Below, in pieces: positions 45,301-51,735 of a stretch of 64,000 nucleotides of DNA. The notes under the pieces were generated by a model. That model did no database searches, was not told the DNA's origin, and saw nothing but the letters and a program-made list of their open reading frames with translations. Origin of the DNA: Streptomyces odontomachi. Lineage in GTDB: Bacteria > Actinomycetota > Actinomycetes > Streptomycetales > Streptomycetaceae. The stretch covers positions 124,001-188,000 of the forward strand of contig NZ_JAMJWG010000008.1 of NCBI RefSeq assembly GCF_024435355.1, written 5' to 3'. Each line of letters begins with the position of its first letter. Within the stretch, counting starts at the first letter, position 1. Position numbers and translations under genes: made by a program.

Positions 45301-45840
45301 GGACCGAAAGAGATCACCCTTCCCCCGGACGGCGAATTCGTCAGGCAGCTACGCACGGAGGACCACTTCCGATCCTTCACCAGGATGATCCGGGGCCTCA
45401 TCAAGGACGGTGTGTACTCGACAACGAAGCATTCGTTCGACAAGGATCACTCAAAGCGGACCGATCTCGAGAAGGCATGGGAGGGACTTACCGACGTAAC
45501 CGGGTTCTTCACATCGGGAATCTACGGAGCCAGCCCCGCAAGTCTCGCGCTCGGTTCCTACAACCTCGACTACCAACTTCTCGGGGTCACCTGCGTGCCG
45601 CCCCAGGTAGATTCAGAGTGGGACCATGGCGGATACGTCGGTCATGTGAACGTACAGATCTCCAACCGTATGACGGTAGCCTCGGCCACCCGCAGTCTGT
45701 CGGACGACGGGTACAAGAAGGGCAGCAGTAACCCCATTATGAAAGCGGGATCGGATGCCGTTAAACGAATCTTCCCTGATGGACAGAAGGACATCACAGT
45801 TAAGATCAACTGGATCGAGGACGTATATGTGCCGTACTAA
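39331..45840 (+). CDS. Secreted RHS-repeat polymorphic toxin with unrecognised C-terminal domain
   Basis: 2169 residues. N-terminal signal (GRGALVVSFALLPQVV). A wall-binding-like region with LSISYNSGSVDGRT follows, then many YD repeats (GYDLRGRKITSTDPDKGTV, YDELGRKTG, YDATGNVKS), and the RHS core ending REYDPVTGRFLSVDPVL (about 1843) and DPTG (about 1880). The last 290 residues are a variable tip: Gly/Lys-rich linker, then DHFRSFTRMIRGLIKDGVYS, GVTCVPPQVDSEWDHGGYVG, NVQISNRMTVASATRSLSDD and a Lys-rich end with INWIEDVYVPY. I match it to no known toxin family. By analogy with RHS proteins the tip is released by self-cleavage and poisons a neighbour or kin cell. The next gene overlaps it by 14 bp and is the immunity candidate. 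Confidence 0.9.
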   Translation: MSRAPVHRRVPGAVLCRWLGRGALVVSFALLPQVVPPSGYGLIAQAQSATADKKLEDRPEAKIDKVGGFKPGTSKAPKDKAASAARQARERIKKASWPKAGKTTASVAATGEAKVTVGGLGVKLAQEAVLAPRSAKHKQSKTKAMATGPAEKVALNLLSQTAAKKAGVNGVLLTVDPVGAGKDASVDTDRLRVSVDYSSFSDAYGGNFGPRLRLVTLPACTLTTPAKTSCRMQTPVVGAGNDAKTRTLTGTVSARSLAASPPVVLAAAADNSGAGGDYSATSLSPSATWEAGDSTGDFTWDYPLRMPPATAGPEPNLSISYNSGSVDGRTAGENNQTSVVGEGFSMTESYIERKYASCKDDGHSDKGDLCWKYANATLVLNGKAVELVNACDDKTACDAAALSQASGGTWKLKDEDGTRVEHLTGATGNGDDNTEYWKVTDPAGIQYFFGKQRLTGWSDKGTSDTADDDPVTNSVWSVPVAGDDSGEPCYKSTGFADSFCTQAWRWNLDYVVDTHGNASSYWYDKETNYYSKNADTTVDGTGYTRGGYLKRIDYGLRDDLIYSKPAAQQVSFDYAERCITSDGCDSLTKDTKANWPDVPFDMICASGTKCTTQIGPAFFTRKRLTDVTTSVWTGTGTTRRDVDTWHLAQDFPNTGDASSPSLWLKSIQNTGKANSTAAVMPPVIFGGVQMANHVEGSGPDTLRYIKWRVRTIKSETGSTLTVNYSDPECIWGTTMPAHIDKNTRRCFPIKWSQSGAEPVTDWFHKYVVTSVFQDDPYGHNDALETDYDYDSPGWGFADDEGLTKPSNRTWSQWRGYAKVTQTSGDSEGPRSKKVTLYMRGLDGEKELDGTPRDEKVTDSTGTSIDDSRQYAGFVRETIAYNGTEEVSGTINTPWSHKTGSHTYSWGTTDSWILQAGEVATRTKTSTGTRTVKTKTTYDTTYGMPMTVEDSGDAAKTGDETCTRTTYARNTSAGLVANVSRVEVYSVSCDTTPVVPDDVVSDVTTAYDNEAVGVAPTKGDTTATYRVANYDPEDKTPEYQKVSGTTYDKLGRAVTETNAVNGTVKTTYVPDDSGYGPLTSKISTDPKQYTSTTEVDPAWGTATKTTDANGNITEWSLDALGRLRSVWKPDRSRGLGDAASIVYAYSINNDKETWVRTDTLKADGKTYNSSYEIFDSLLRSRQKQSPAPNGGRVISETLYDDRGLAYLTNEQVHDNNAPSGKLANTYPGSIPASTETIFDDAGRATESIFRVYDQEKWRTKTDYQGDRTAVTAAAGGTGTMSITDAHGRLIERREYRGPDPTGDDYTRTLFKSDAAGRLTKMTGPDNAVWSYGYDLRGRKITSTDPDKGTVTTAYDDADRPVTTKTTLDGVTRTLITDYDELGRKTGTWDGVKDNTHQLTKFTYDSLAKGKGQLTEAVRYVGGTSGKSYSQAVTGYNSLGRPKGTETVIDANDPLVAAGAPQTFRTSTTYNIDGTIQSTSMPAVAGLPAETVTNSYNDLGMLTGTEGMTDYVQDIGYSPYGEIEETRLGTSTDAKQLQVINRYEDGTRRLANTHTVDQTNASYTSDIDYVYDATGNVKSITDQANGKDTQCFAYDGYRRLTEAWTPASSDCTTARSANALGGPAPYWTSWTYKTSGLRDTQTEHKAAGDTETDYSYPAVNDNGTGQPHTLTSTTVDGGTAKPLTYDEQGNTTRRYGPTGIAQSLTWDIEGELVRLAEGTKTTDYLYDASGELLIRRGPDNTVLYLPGQELHYDTGTKKFSCQRYYAAGDVTALRTETGLTWMIDDHHGTTSMAVDATTQTVTRRYTKPFGESRGTTPSTWPDDKGFLNKPVDTTTGLTHLGAREYDPVTGRFLSVDPVLVPDDHQSLNGYAYANNTPVTKADPTGLRPRTACETGCSDGKGGGYTDHLEMGPDGKWVYYSTQTYVTKVPGTSNTYLGTTVRTRGRKTTGVDIVVFKKGPNPKPERKDGQKGPDGESTVDLSAEELVALWAIGGPKEITLPPDGEFVRQLRTEDHFRSFTRMIRGLIKDGVYSTTKHSFDKDHSKRTDLEKAWEGLTDVTGFFTSGIYGASPASLALGSYNLDYQLLGVTCVPPQVDSEWDHGGYVGHVNVQISNRMTVASATRSLSDDGYKKGSSNPIMKAGSDAVKRIFPDGQKDITVKINWIEDVYVPY

Positions 45841-46288
45841 GATAAAATGGCCGCTATTCCTCGCCATCGTAATCCTTTCCGCCCTCGTCACATGTGTGTC
45901 CGCGTGCGGAGTGGAAGATAATTATCCCGTCCCGACAGAAGGCCAAGTCATCGGTTCCTGGAGTAACCCGGGAGGGGACTGGATCAAGTTTCAGAAGGGG
46001 GGCACAGGCCTCATCTCCCGGGGCGCGCAACTTCAGCTGAGTGCACTGATGAAACCAGCCGACACCAAGGATGTGTGCACGTTCTCTTGGGGGGTGGACA
46101 CGGTACCGGGAGGGGGAGGCAAGTGGGTATCCGTTAATATTAAGAGCGGACAGTGCAGAGGGGGTGAATTTGGTCTCTATAGCTACCACGGAGAAAATTC
46201 CGGGGAACTATTTCTGTCACCGGCCGTCGAATACCCGGAACACGACGAGGTCTATTCGCGATCGAAAGCCACTCCGTCGGACCCGTGA
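45827..46288 (+). CDS. Lipoprotein, candidate immunity protein for the RHS toxin
   Basis: 153 residues. Start ATG 45827 lies inside the end of the RHS gene (14-bp overlap, different frame). It has a lipoprotein signal: KIKWPLFLAIVILSALVTC, then lipobox VSAC at about 24-27, so it should be tethered outside the membrane. The mature part is a beta-rich domain (GQVIGSWSNPGGDWIKFQKG, CTFSWGVDTVPGGGGKWVSV, GEFGLYSYHGENSGELFL) like small lipocalin-type Streptomyces lipoproteins. The DNA is notably more AT-rich than its neighbours, a sign of transfer. Overlap with the toxin and surface location suggest it protects against a toxin acting at the envelope; this is inference. Confidence 0.7.
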   Translation: MCRTKIKWPLFLAIVILSALVTCVSACGVEDNYPVPTEGQVIGSWSNPGGDWIKFQKGGTGLISRGAQLQLSALMKPADTKDVCTFSWGVDTVPGGGGKWVSVNIKSGQCRGGEFGLYSYHGENSGELFLSPAVEYPEHDEVYSRSKATPSDP

Positions 46289-46649
46289 TCGTCGTCACCC
46301 CCATCCCTCTCTACTTGCGAGCACTGCACGTGCTTTTGCCCGCGAGGGCGAACACCTTGCCACGCCTGTGCGTCTGCTGCCCCGTTCCTGAGTGGCAGCT
46401 GGCTGGGCGAACTGCTTGAGCCGACCGCCGCACCTGCGGGTATGCGGCAGTCTGGGTCGGGCCGCGACCGCCTCCCGGCGTGCGAAGCGCTGGGAGGCAG
46501 TTCGTTATGGCTGCACCTCTGGGGTGAGCAGGTCACTCAGCGCAGCCGCCCGCTGCCACAACATGGCGTTCGCCACCTGCCGTGATCCCACCCCTAACGA
46601 CACCGCCCGTCCGGCTCCCGCCGATGGCGGCAGGCCAGTTGCTGGGTGG
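46289..46649. other. 361-bp gap
   Basis: No supported gene. The minus strand at about 46505-46580 reads QVANAMLWQRAAALSDLLTP, which looks protein-like and may be a remnant, but it has no clear start. Confidence 0.4.
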
Positions 46650-46883
46650 TCAGTCGCGGTTGGCGTTCTTCGGAAGTCCACCCCGGAAGTCGCAGCCGGG
46701 ACACTCGTCCTCGCCTTGGAAGTGATCCTCGTACCAGCCGTGCACGGCCGCATGCAGGATCGCCTCCTCAACCGAGGGTTCGCCGCCGCGTACTGACGCG
46801 ATGGCGTTGCCGACGACCACTCGGAGCACAGCATTGTCTGGTGAAGAGAACGGCGGGGACGGCATCGGTGAGTCGGACGTCAT
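46650..46883 (-). CDS. Small hypothetical protein with CPGC motif
   Basis: 77 residues from ATG 46883: NAVLRVVVGNAIASVRGGEP, then SVEEAILHAAVHGWYEDHFQ, GEDECPGCDFRGG. The helix followed by E-x-x-C-P-x-C could bind a metal or form a disulfide. I have seen similar short proteins in Streptomyces accessory DNA but know no function. The ribosome binding site is weak and the frame extends further upstream without protein-like content, so the start is uncertain. Confidence 0.5.
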   Translation of the reverse strand: MTSDSPMPSPPFSSPDNAVLRVVVGNAIASVRGGEPSVEEAILHAAVHGWYEDHFQGEDECPGCDFRGGLPKNANRD

Positions 46884-47153
46884 GGCCGCAGCCTGCGGGC
46901 GGGCAGGACTGCGGTCGGGTAGACGGAATGATCTCGTGCTGGGGAGGGCCATACAGGTCACTCCGGAACCCTCGGCCGACAGGTTGCCAACCGCCCCGCA
47001 AGATATCGGGCTTCCAGCGAGGCCGGTTCGGCACGCTGGTGTCGTCGCCATCGTGTCTTCCTCATTCGTCGGTGATGAGTACGCCACACGCGGTTGGGAA
47101 TACGGCAAGGCCGCCCCTGCGGATCGGCGCGGAGCGGCCTTCTATGGTTTCGG

Positions 47154-48182
47154 TCAGACATGGGCGAGGCGATCCGAGAGGCCGAGGGCGGCGGTCGCGA
47201 CCGCAAGGGCGGCACACAGGCCGAGCACCTCGTGGATGGTCGGGCGGACCAGGCGCGGCCAGTCGTCCGGGGCGGCAGGCCAGCAGGCGAGATGTTCTTC
47301 GGGTGGTGGCCAGGCCCAGGTGGGCGGTGACGTCCCAGCCTGCCCCTGAGGCACCCGCACCGTCACGGAGGTCGCTGTGGCGGACACCAGCCGGGCGGCC
47401 GTACCGCCGTTGAAGCGGACCACGTTGTCGGTGAGGTTCGCCGCGAACCCGGACCCCGACAGCACCACCTGCGTGTCCGGTACACCGGATGACGGCGTCA
47501 GCTTGGAGACTACCGGCGCCCCGGCGGCCACGGCGAAGGACTCGGTGGATTGCGCGGAGGCATCCCCCACGGCGACGGAGACCTTGCCGTCGGCCGCGCC
47601 GGAAGGCACGGTCACGGTCAGCCGCGTTGCCGACGCCGAGGAGACGGTCGCCTTGGCCCCGCCGAAGGACACCGCATCATCGGCCGCTGTCGCAGAGAAG
47701 CCGGTACCGGACAGCGTCACCTTCGCCCCGACTGCGGCCCCCGCCGGAACAACCGACAGCACCGACAACTGCGTCGACGGATAGCGATCGACGCCGAGCC
47801 GGTTACCCGCCTCGTCGTAGCGGTAGCGGGCCGTCTCACCATCCGGGTCAGTCACCCCGACCAAACGATCCGCCGCGTCATAGGCGTAGACCGCATGATC
47901 GGTGGTCGACTCGGCCGCCTCGGCAGCGGTTTTCCGCTTCGCGCCGGAGCTGTGGGCCCCCTCACCTAAGCCGCCCGCTCCGGGATCGTCGTCACGATTG
48001 CCGGGGGAATCGGTTGAGTGAGACGCCGTGGCCTCAGAGGACGTAGGGGCGGATGCGCTGGTGCCCACCCTCGCCCTCCCCGGCGGTCTGGTGTCCGGTG
48101 AAGCCGCCTGCGCCGACAGGGAACCGCAGGCCAGCGCCAGCACAAGCGCCCCCACCGTGACCGACCGCCGACGAGCCCCCAT
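47154..48182 (-). CDS. Truncated secreted RHS protein with IPT/TIG domains
   Basis: 342 residues. Signal peptide: GARRRSVTVGALVLALACGS, cleaved near AQA. A Ser/Gly-rich stretch is followed by two RHS-like YD repeats (YAYDAADRLVGVTDPDGETA, YRYDEAGNRLGVD) and two IPT/TIG domains (VVPAGAAVGAKVTLSGTGF, LTPSSGVPDTQVVLSGSGF). After VRVPQGQAG the reading becomes unlike TIG (PPTWAWPPPEEHLACWPAAP) and ends in a hydrophobic tail, as if a frameshift or deletion had cut the gene. It carries no RHS core and no toxin tip, so it is probably a decayed RHS gene. It lies opposite in direction to the intact RHS locus. ATG 48182 is the likely start. Confidence 0.6.
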   Translation of the reverse strand: MGARRRSVTVGALVLALACGSLSAQAASPDTRPPGRARVGTSASAPTSSEATASHSTDSPGNRDDDPGAGGLGEGAHSSGAKRKTAAEAAESTTDHAVYAYDAADRLVGVTDPDGETARYRYDEAGNRLGVDRYPSTQLSVLSVVPAGAAVGAKVTLSGTGFSATAADDAVSFGGAKATVSSASATRLTVTVPSGAADGKVSVAVGDASAQSTESFAVAAGAPVVSKLTPSSGVPDTQVVLSGSGFAANLTDNVVRFNGGTAARLVSATATSVTVRVPQGQAGTSPPTWAWPPPEEHLACWPAAPDDWPRLVRPTIHEVLGLCAALAVATAALGLSDRLAHV

Positions 48183-48378
48183 ACGCCCCACGAACCGCTC
48201 TCCCCGCCCGCGCACCCCCCAGAGCGACCACACAGATCAGGAACTTCACATGACTGCCACTTTCAGCGCACAAACACGCCGCACTTTAGGCACAACCGCT
48301 CAGGAGTGCGAGAGATTATGGAGCGAATGGCCTGAATCACCACACCCCTGACCGTCACCCCCAAGGCTCGACAAGGGA

Positions 48379-48468
48379 CTACTGAGACTCAATGCGTGAT
48401 GTCGCAGGGCCCTACCGGTTGAACTGCGAAGACGCGTATCCGCCGCACGGCATCATGCGAAGATCACC
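48379..48468 (+). repeat. Left inverted repeat of the methyltransferase cassette
   Basis: It pairs with 49563-49652 in inverted orientation at about 85 of 90 positions. The inner 59 bp or so (CTACCGGTTGAACTGCGAAG onward to GATCACC) are perfect; the five mismatches all lie in the outer third. Confidence 0.88.
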
Positions 48469-48546
48469 AGTGACCGAGAGGTACATTGCCAGGAGCGACG
48501 GGCAAATCGGTGGCGCTGGCGCCACGAGCGTCGCTAGCGTCGCGCC

Positions 48547-49449
48547 GTGAAGCACCAGAATCCGCTCGCCTACTTGGTGGGCCTTGAAGGCACTGCCCTG
48601 CTGCGATCGTTCACCGGGGAGCACGATCGCGAGTTCGTCGATGCGCGTGTCGGCGAGATCCGGAGGCTGCTTGACGACGAGACGCTGGCGGATGCCGCTG
48701 TGGACGTTGCCCCGGTGGGCACCGTCGATGGATACCAGATCTGGTCGAGGACCTATGACGGCCCCAACTCGGCGTTCGACTTCGACGAGCCGGTGGTCGG
48801 GGAAATCCTCGATGGAATGCCGACTGGTGTCGCCTTGGACGCCGCCTGCGGCACCGGTCGGATGACGGTCCTGCTGGCCGAGCGCGGTCACCGGACAGTC
48901 GGCGTCGACAGCTCGGCGGACATGCTGGCGCGGGCACGTGAGCGGGTACCAGCAGGCGAGTTCCTCCTTGGCGACCTGCGCCGGCTGCCCGTGGCCGATG
49001 ATGCCATGGACTTGGTGGTCTGTTCTCTTGCCCTGACGCACGTCGCCGACCTGGGGCCGGTGATGGCGGAGTTCGCCAGGGTTTTGCGTCCGGGCGGGCA
49101 CCTCGTGACCTCGGACATCCACCCGGAATGCGTGGCGCGGGGTTCGATTCCCTCGGTGCGCTTGGCGGACGGGAGGCCGGGGCAGTTGGAAACCTATCGT
49201 CATCCGGTCGGGGACTACCTACGTGCCGCGCTTGCGGTGGGGCTACAAGTCCGGCGCTGTGAGGAACCCGAGGAGCGAGCCGGGGGACGGACCGGGGCAC
49301 AGGATCCGCCACGGAAGCTCACGATCGACTTGGGTCCGTGGGAGGACTGGCCATGGTGCCTGATGGACCTGGTACCCGAGGCTGCTACAGCGGCCAACAC
49401 CGGGGTTCCGGTGGAGATCATCTGGCACTTTCAACTGGCCGAGACCTGA
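48547..49449 (+). CDS. Class I SAM-dependent methyltransferase
   Basis: 300 residues. The N-terminal 90 residues form a helical region. The Methyltransf_11-type core has GVALDAACGTGRMTVLLAER (motif I), GVDSSADMLARAR, LGDLRRLPVADDAMDLVVCS, EFARVLRPGGHLVTSDIHPE. This is a small-molecule or lipid-type methyltransferase; the substrate is unknown. GTG 48547 is the first start of the frame, 79 bp inside the left inverted repeat. It is the only gene between the 90-bp inverted repeats. Confidence 0.88.
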   Translation: MKHQNPLAYLVGLEGTALLRSFTGEHDREFVDARVGEIRRLLDDETLADAAVDVAPVGTVDGYQIWSRTYDGPNSAFDFDEPVVGEILDGMPTGVALDAACGTGRMTVLLAERGHRTVGVDSSADMLARARERVPAGEFLLGDLRRLPVADDAMDLVVCSLALTHVADLGPVMAEFARVLRPGGHLVTSDIHPECVARGSIPSVRLADGRPGQLETYRHPVGDYLRAALAVGLQVRRCEEPEERAGGRTGAQDPPRKLTIDLGPWEDWPWCLMDLVPEAATAANTGVPVEIIWHFQLAET

Positions 49450-49562
49450 ACGCCCGCACATGACTTCGTCTGCCACCGGAACATCGCTTTCCGGCGCAGA
49501 ATCATCGCCACCCACAGGCAGGGGGATCAGAGCGGGCGCTACAGTCCGCTCATCTACTGGTG

Positions 49563-49652
49563 GGTGATCTTCGCATGATGCCGTGCGGCGGATACGCGTC
49601 TTCGCAGTTCAACCGGTAGGGTCCCGCGACATCACGCATCGAACCTCAGTAG
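49563..49652 (-). repeat. Right inverted repeat of the methyltransferase cassette
   Basis: Reverse complement of 48379-48468 with about five mismatches. It ends 31 bp before att-like copy 3. Confidence 0.88.
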
Positions 49653-49682
49653 GACGCTCCCGGTCGACTGGCACACCCCAAA

Positions 49683-50150
49683 CGACAGTTGATCTTGACC
49701 AGCCACCCAAGCCGACCTTGCAGCGCGTGACCGCATGGCTTCACGGCTCACCTGGCCATCACCGCCGAAGGGGAAAAGCCTTCACCACTCACCGAGAACC
49801 GGTCATCGGTGGCTGACGCTACGTCAGACCATCCCGCAACAATCCAGCAGCCCTCACTGTGACCGGATCATCACTCACCGCACTCAACGCGTACTTCACG
49901 CCTCCGGCCTGCGGAAACACACAGACGGCTGCCGCTGCCCCAGCTTTTGAACGTTCCCGGAGAACGCCACAACAAGCAGCCGACGCGTCCGGCGACAAGC
50001 CTCCTGACCTCGGACTTCACACCCAAGCCCAGAATGATGTGATTTTCATACGTTGAACCGGAACGTCCAAGATAACGCTGTCACCTGCGCAAACAAGCCT
50101 GATGCCGCCATCATCCAGCCCGGATCCAGCAAGGCGCCAGACTCCACCCA
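49683..50150. repeat. att-like repeat, copy 3
   Basis: TCATACGTTGAACCGGAAC at 50046-50064 and the preceding 30 bp are identical to copy 4 at the ychF end. Core ACGTT-GAACCGG-AACGT at 50050-50066. Arm motifs: AATCCAGCA 49841-49849, CCTGCGGAAAC about 49908-49918, ACCTGCGCAAAC 50083-50094, CATCCAGCC 50112-50120, GATCCAGCA 50123-50131. The 150 bp before the left arm are also shared with copy 1. Confidence 0.82.
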
Positions 50151-50182
50151 GCCGGGGTCCGCCACGGAATGGCACGGTCCCC

Positions 50183-51253
50183 TCACACCGGGAACAACAC
50201 GTTGAGCCAAACATCTCCCGGTGGTGGCACGAAGAAGTAACCACCTCCCACGGTGAGGATGTACTTCGCCATGGCCTCGCCCTGCAACCTCTTCTGCACG
50301 GCTTCGAACCCAGCAGCCAGGTCCCTCTGGAAGCAGGAGAAGATCAGGCCGCGATCGCCATCGCCGCGATCGTAGTTGTAGCTGCGCCGCACGAGCGGCG
50401 GCGGATGACGACGGTCTGGTGCCGCTCGGCGCACGTGCGAGTCCAGAGGCGTGATCCTTCCGTGCGGATCAGGGGCGAAGTCGAGCCGTTCGCTGTTCGG
50501 TGTCCCGTCCAACCACCGCCCATCCCGTCCACGACCGATGATCCGTTCCTGCTCACGTGGAGAGTCCTGCCGCCAGAGCTCGTCAGCGAACTTGATGATC
50601 CGCACCACCTGGTAACTCCCGCCCACGGCCCAGGTTGGCTCACCCTGGTCTGGCCGAACCAACGCACGGCCGGCCATGGAGTCGTAATCGGCAGGGTTTC
50701 CATACCCTTCAGTGAACCCAAACGGATTCCGGGCCAGTCCCCGACCATGCTCCTCACGGTTCTCGGGACGGACTCCGTGAACCCGCCAACGGACTCGGAA
50801 CTGCGGCAAGGCCCCAAGAAGGTCTTGGGTATTCTTCGCCACCTGGTGCGCCGAAGTCCCGGTGATCTGCACCAGAAGGTCACCGTGGGACAGCTCAGGA
50901 TCCTGCAGATCCCCGAGAAAAGACGGCATAAGCTTGAGATGGCGGGGCCTTACCACGGGTTCGCGTAGAAGCCCGGCTCCCAGAGCAAGCCACACGGAGA
51001 CAGGACCGCCGTCAACAGCCGCGACCGTTCGATGTGCATCTCGAACGGCTTCAGCGGCCATTGTTCTCGCCACGGCGAGATCAAGCGCCAAGATCTGCCC
51101 ATGAGGAAATGGTGCAACGCCACGCAAGAATGCCGGGACTTTATCTCCGTTCCGACGGTCATCACATAGAAAAGGAGTGGCAATGGCGGCAGCGGACCCA
51201 CCGCCGAGAGCCGCGAAGATGGCGGCGAGAAGGAGTCGCCTCCTACTACTCAT
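50183..51253 (-). CDS. DyP-type peroxidase with N-terminal export signal
   Basis: 356 residues. It starts SSRRRLLLAAIFAALGG, a Tat/Sec-like signal. DyP features: SFLGDLQDPELSHGDLLVQI, NPFGFTEGYGNP (the family GxxDG motif, with Glu instead of Asp), AVGGSYQVVRIIKFADELWR with the distal Arg, DSHVRRAAP with the proximal haem His, RRSYNYDRG and GLIFSCFQRDLAAGFEAVQK. It should bind haem and use peroxide on an unknown substrate; the Asp-to-Glu change at the distal acid may lower or alter activity. ATG 51253 overlaps the Imm21 stop codon (ATGA), so it is translationally coupled to the toxin/immunity pair, an unusual setting. Confidence 0.85.
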   Translation of the reverse strand: MSSRRRLLLAAIFAALGGGSAAAIATPFLCDDRRNGDKVPAFLRGVAPFPHGQILALDLAVARTMAAEAVRDAHRTVAAVDGGPVSVWLALGAGLLREPVVRPRHLKLMPSFLGDLQDPELSHGDLLVQITGTSAHQVAKNTQDLLGALPQFRVRWRVHGVRPENREEHGRGLARNPFGFTEGYGNPADYDSMAGRALVRPDQGEPTWAVGGSYQVVRIIKFADELWRQDSPREQERIIGRGRDGRWLDGTPNSERLDFAPDPHGRITPLDSHVRRAAPDRRHPPPLVRRSYNYDRGDGDRGLIFSCFQRDLAAGFEAVQKRLQGEAMAKYILTVGGGYFFVPPPGDVWLNVLFPV

Positions 51254-51735
51254 CCATCGAACCGATTGAAGCGATGAACCCTGGCGCAGGTTTCATTGTC
51301 AAAGTCAATCTCAACCGTGTCGATTCGATAGCGACCCGCAGGCAGGTCTACTCGCGCATATTCCTCTCCGGACTCAACGCCGGGAAGCGCCGCGTCCATC
51401 ATGAACAACGGCCCATCAATGTCGACCTCTGGCCCCGGAGACCATCCTTGGATCTCTCCCCAGAGATTTCGCAAACCTGAGAACAAAGCAGCCTCGGAAG
51501 GCGCTTGAACCCACTGCACAATGGCGGGGAATTCTCGCATGTAGGCCGCTGGGAGCGGATCGCCTCCGATCACGATCGCCTCTCCACGACCTTGGTCGAG
51601 TTCGATCAGTCCAACGCAGTCCTCGACTTCACAGGCGAGCTCATAATCACCCTGGTAACCGGACCACTCCTCAATCTGCCTGGTACCGAGTAGCACCAGC
51701 GGACCGCCTTCCGACTCGATCCACTCAGTTGACAT
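51250..51735 (-). CDS. Imm21-family immunity protein
   Basis: 161 residues: TEWIESEGGPLVLLGTRQIE, EWSGYQGDYELACEVEDCVG, LIELDQGRGEAIVIGGDPLP. This is the Imm21 pattern (WIES-GGP, DY-x-x-AC, G-x-I-x-x, ALV-GDEP). It is expected to bind and neutralise the toxin encoded just upstream, with which it overlaps by 11 bp. ATG 51735 is used; an in-frame TTG three codons earlier is less likely. It overlaps the peroxidase gene by 4 bp. Confidence 0.85.
   Translation of the reverse strand: MSTEWIESEGGPLVLLGTRQIEEWSGYQGDYELACEVEDCVGLIELDQGRGEAIVIGGDPLPAAYMREFPAIVQWVQAPSEAALFSGLRNLWGEIQGWSPGPEVDIDGPLFMMDAALPGVESGEEYARVDLPAGRYRIDTVEIDFDNETCARVHRFNRFDG

Larger units (their letters stand above)
48379..49652. 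mobile_element. Methyltransferase cassette bounded by 90-bp inverted repeats (MIC-like)
   Basis: A 1274-bp unit containing one gene (methyltransferase) between inverted repeats 48379-48468 and 49563-49652. No transposase is present. It resembles a mobile insertion cassette, moved in trans by an IS with matching ends, or a passenger unit. No target-site duplication is obvious at the outer ends. Confidence 0.6.
33388..50055. mobile_element. Segment B: 16.7-kb island with relaxase remnant and RHS toxin locus
   Basis: Bounded by att copies 2 and 3. Cargo in order: an unknown gene remnant, relaxase C-terminus, LamG protein, RHS toxin with overlapping lipoprotein, a small gene, a truncated RHS/TIG gene, and a methyltransferase cassette with inverted repeats. 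The relaxase remnant indicates descent from a conjugative or mobilisable element. No integrase is visible. Confidence 0.6.
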
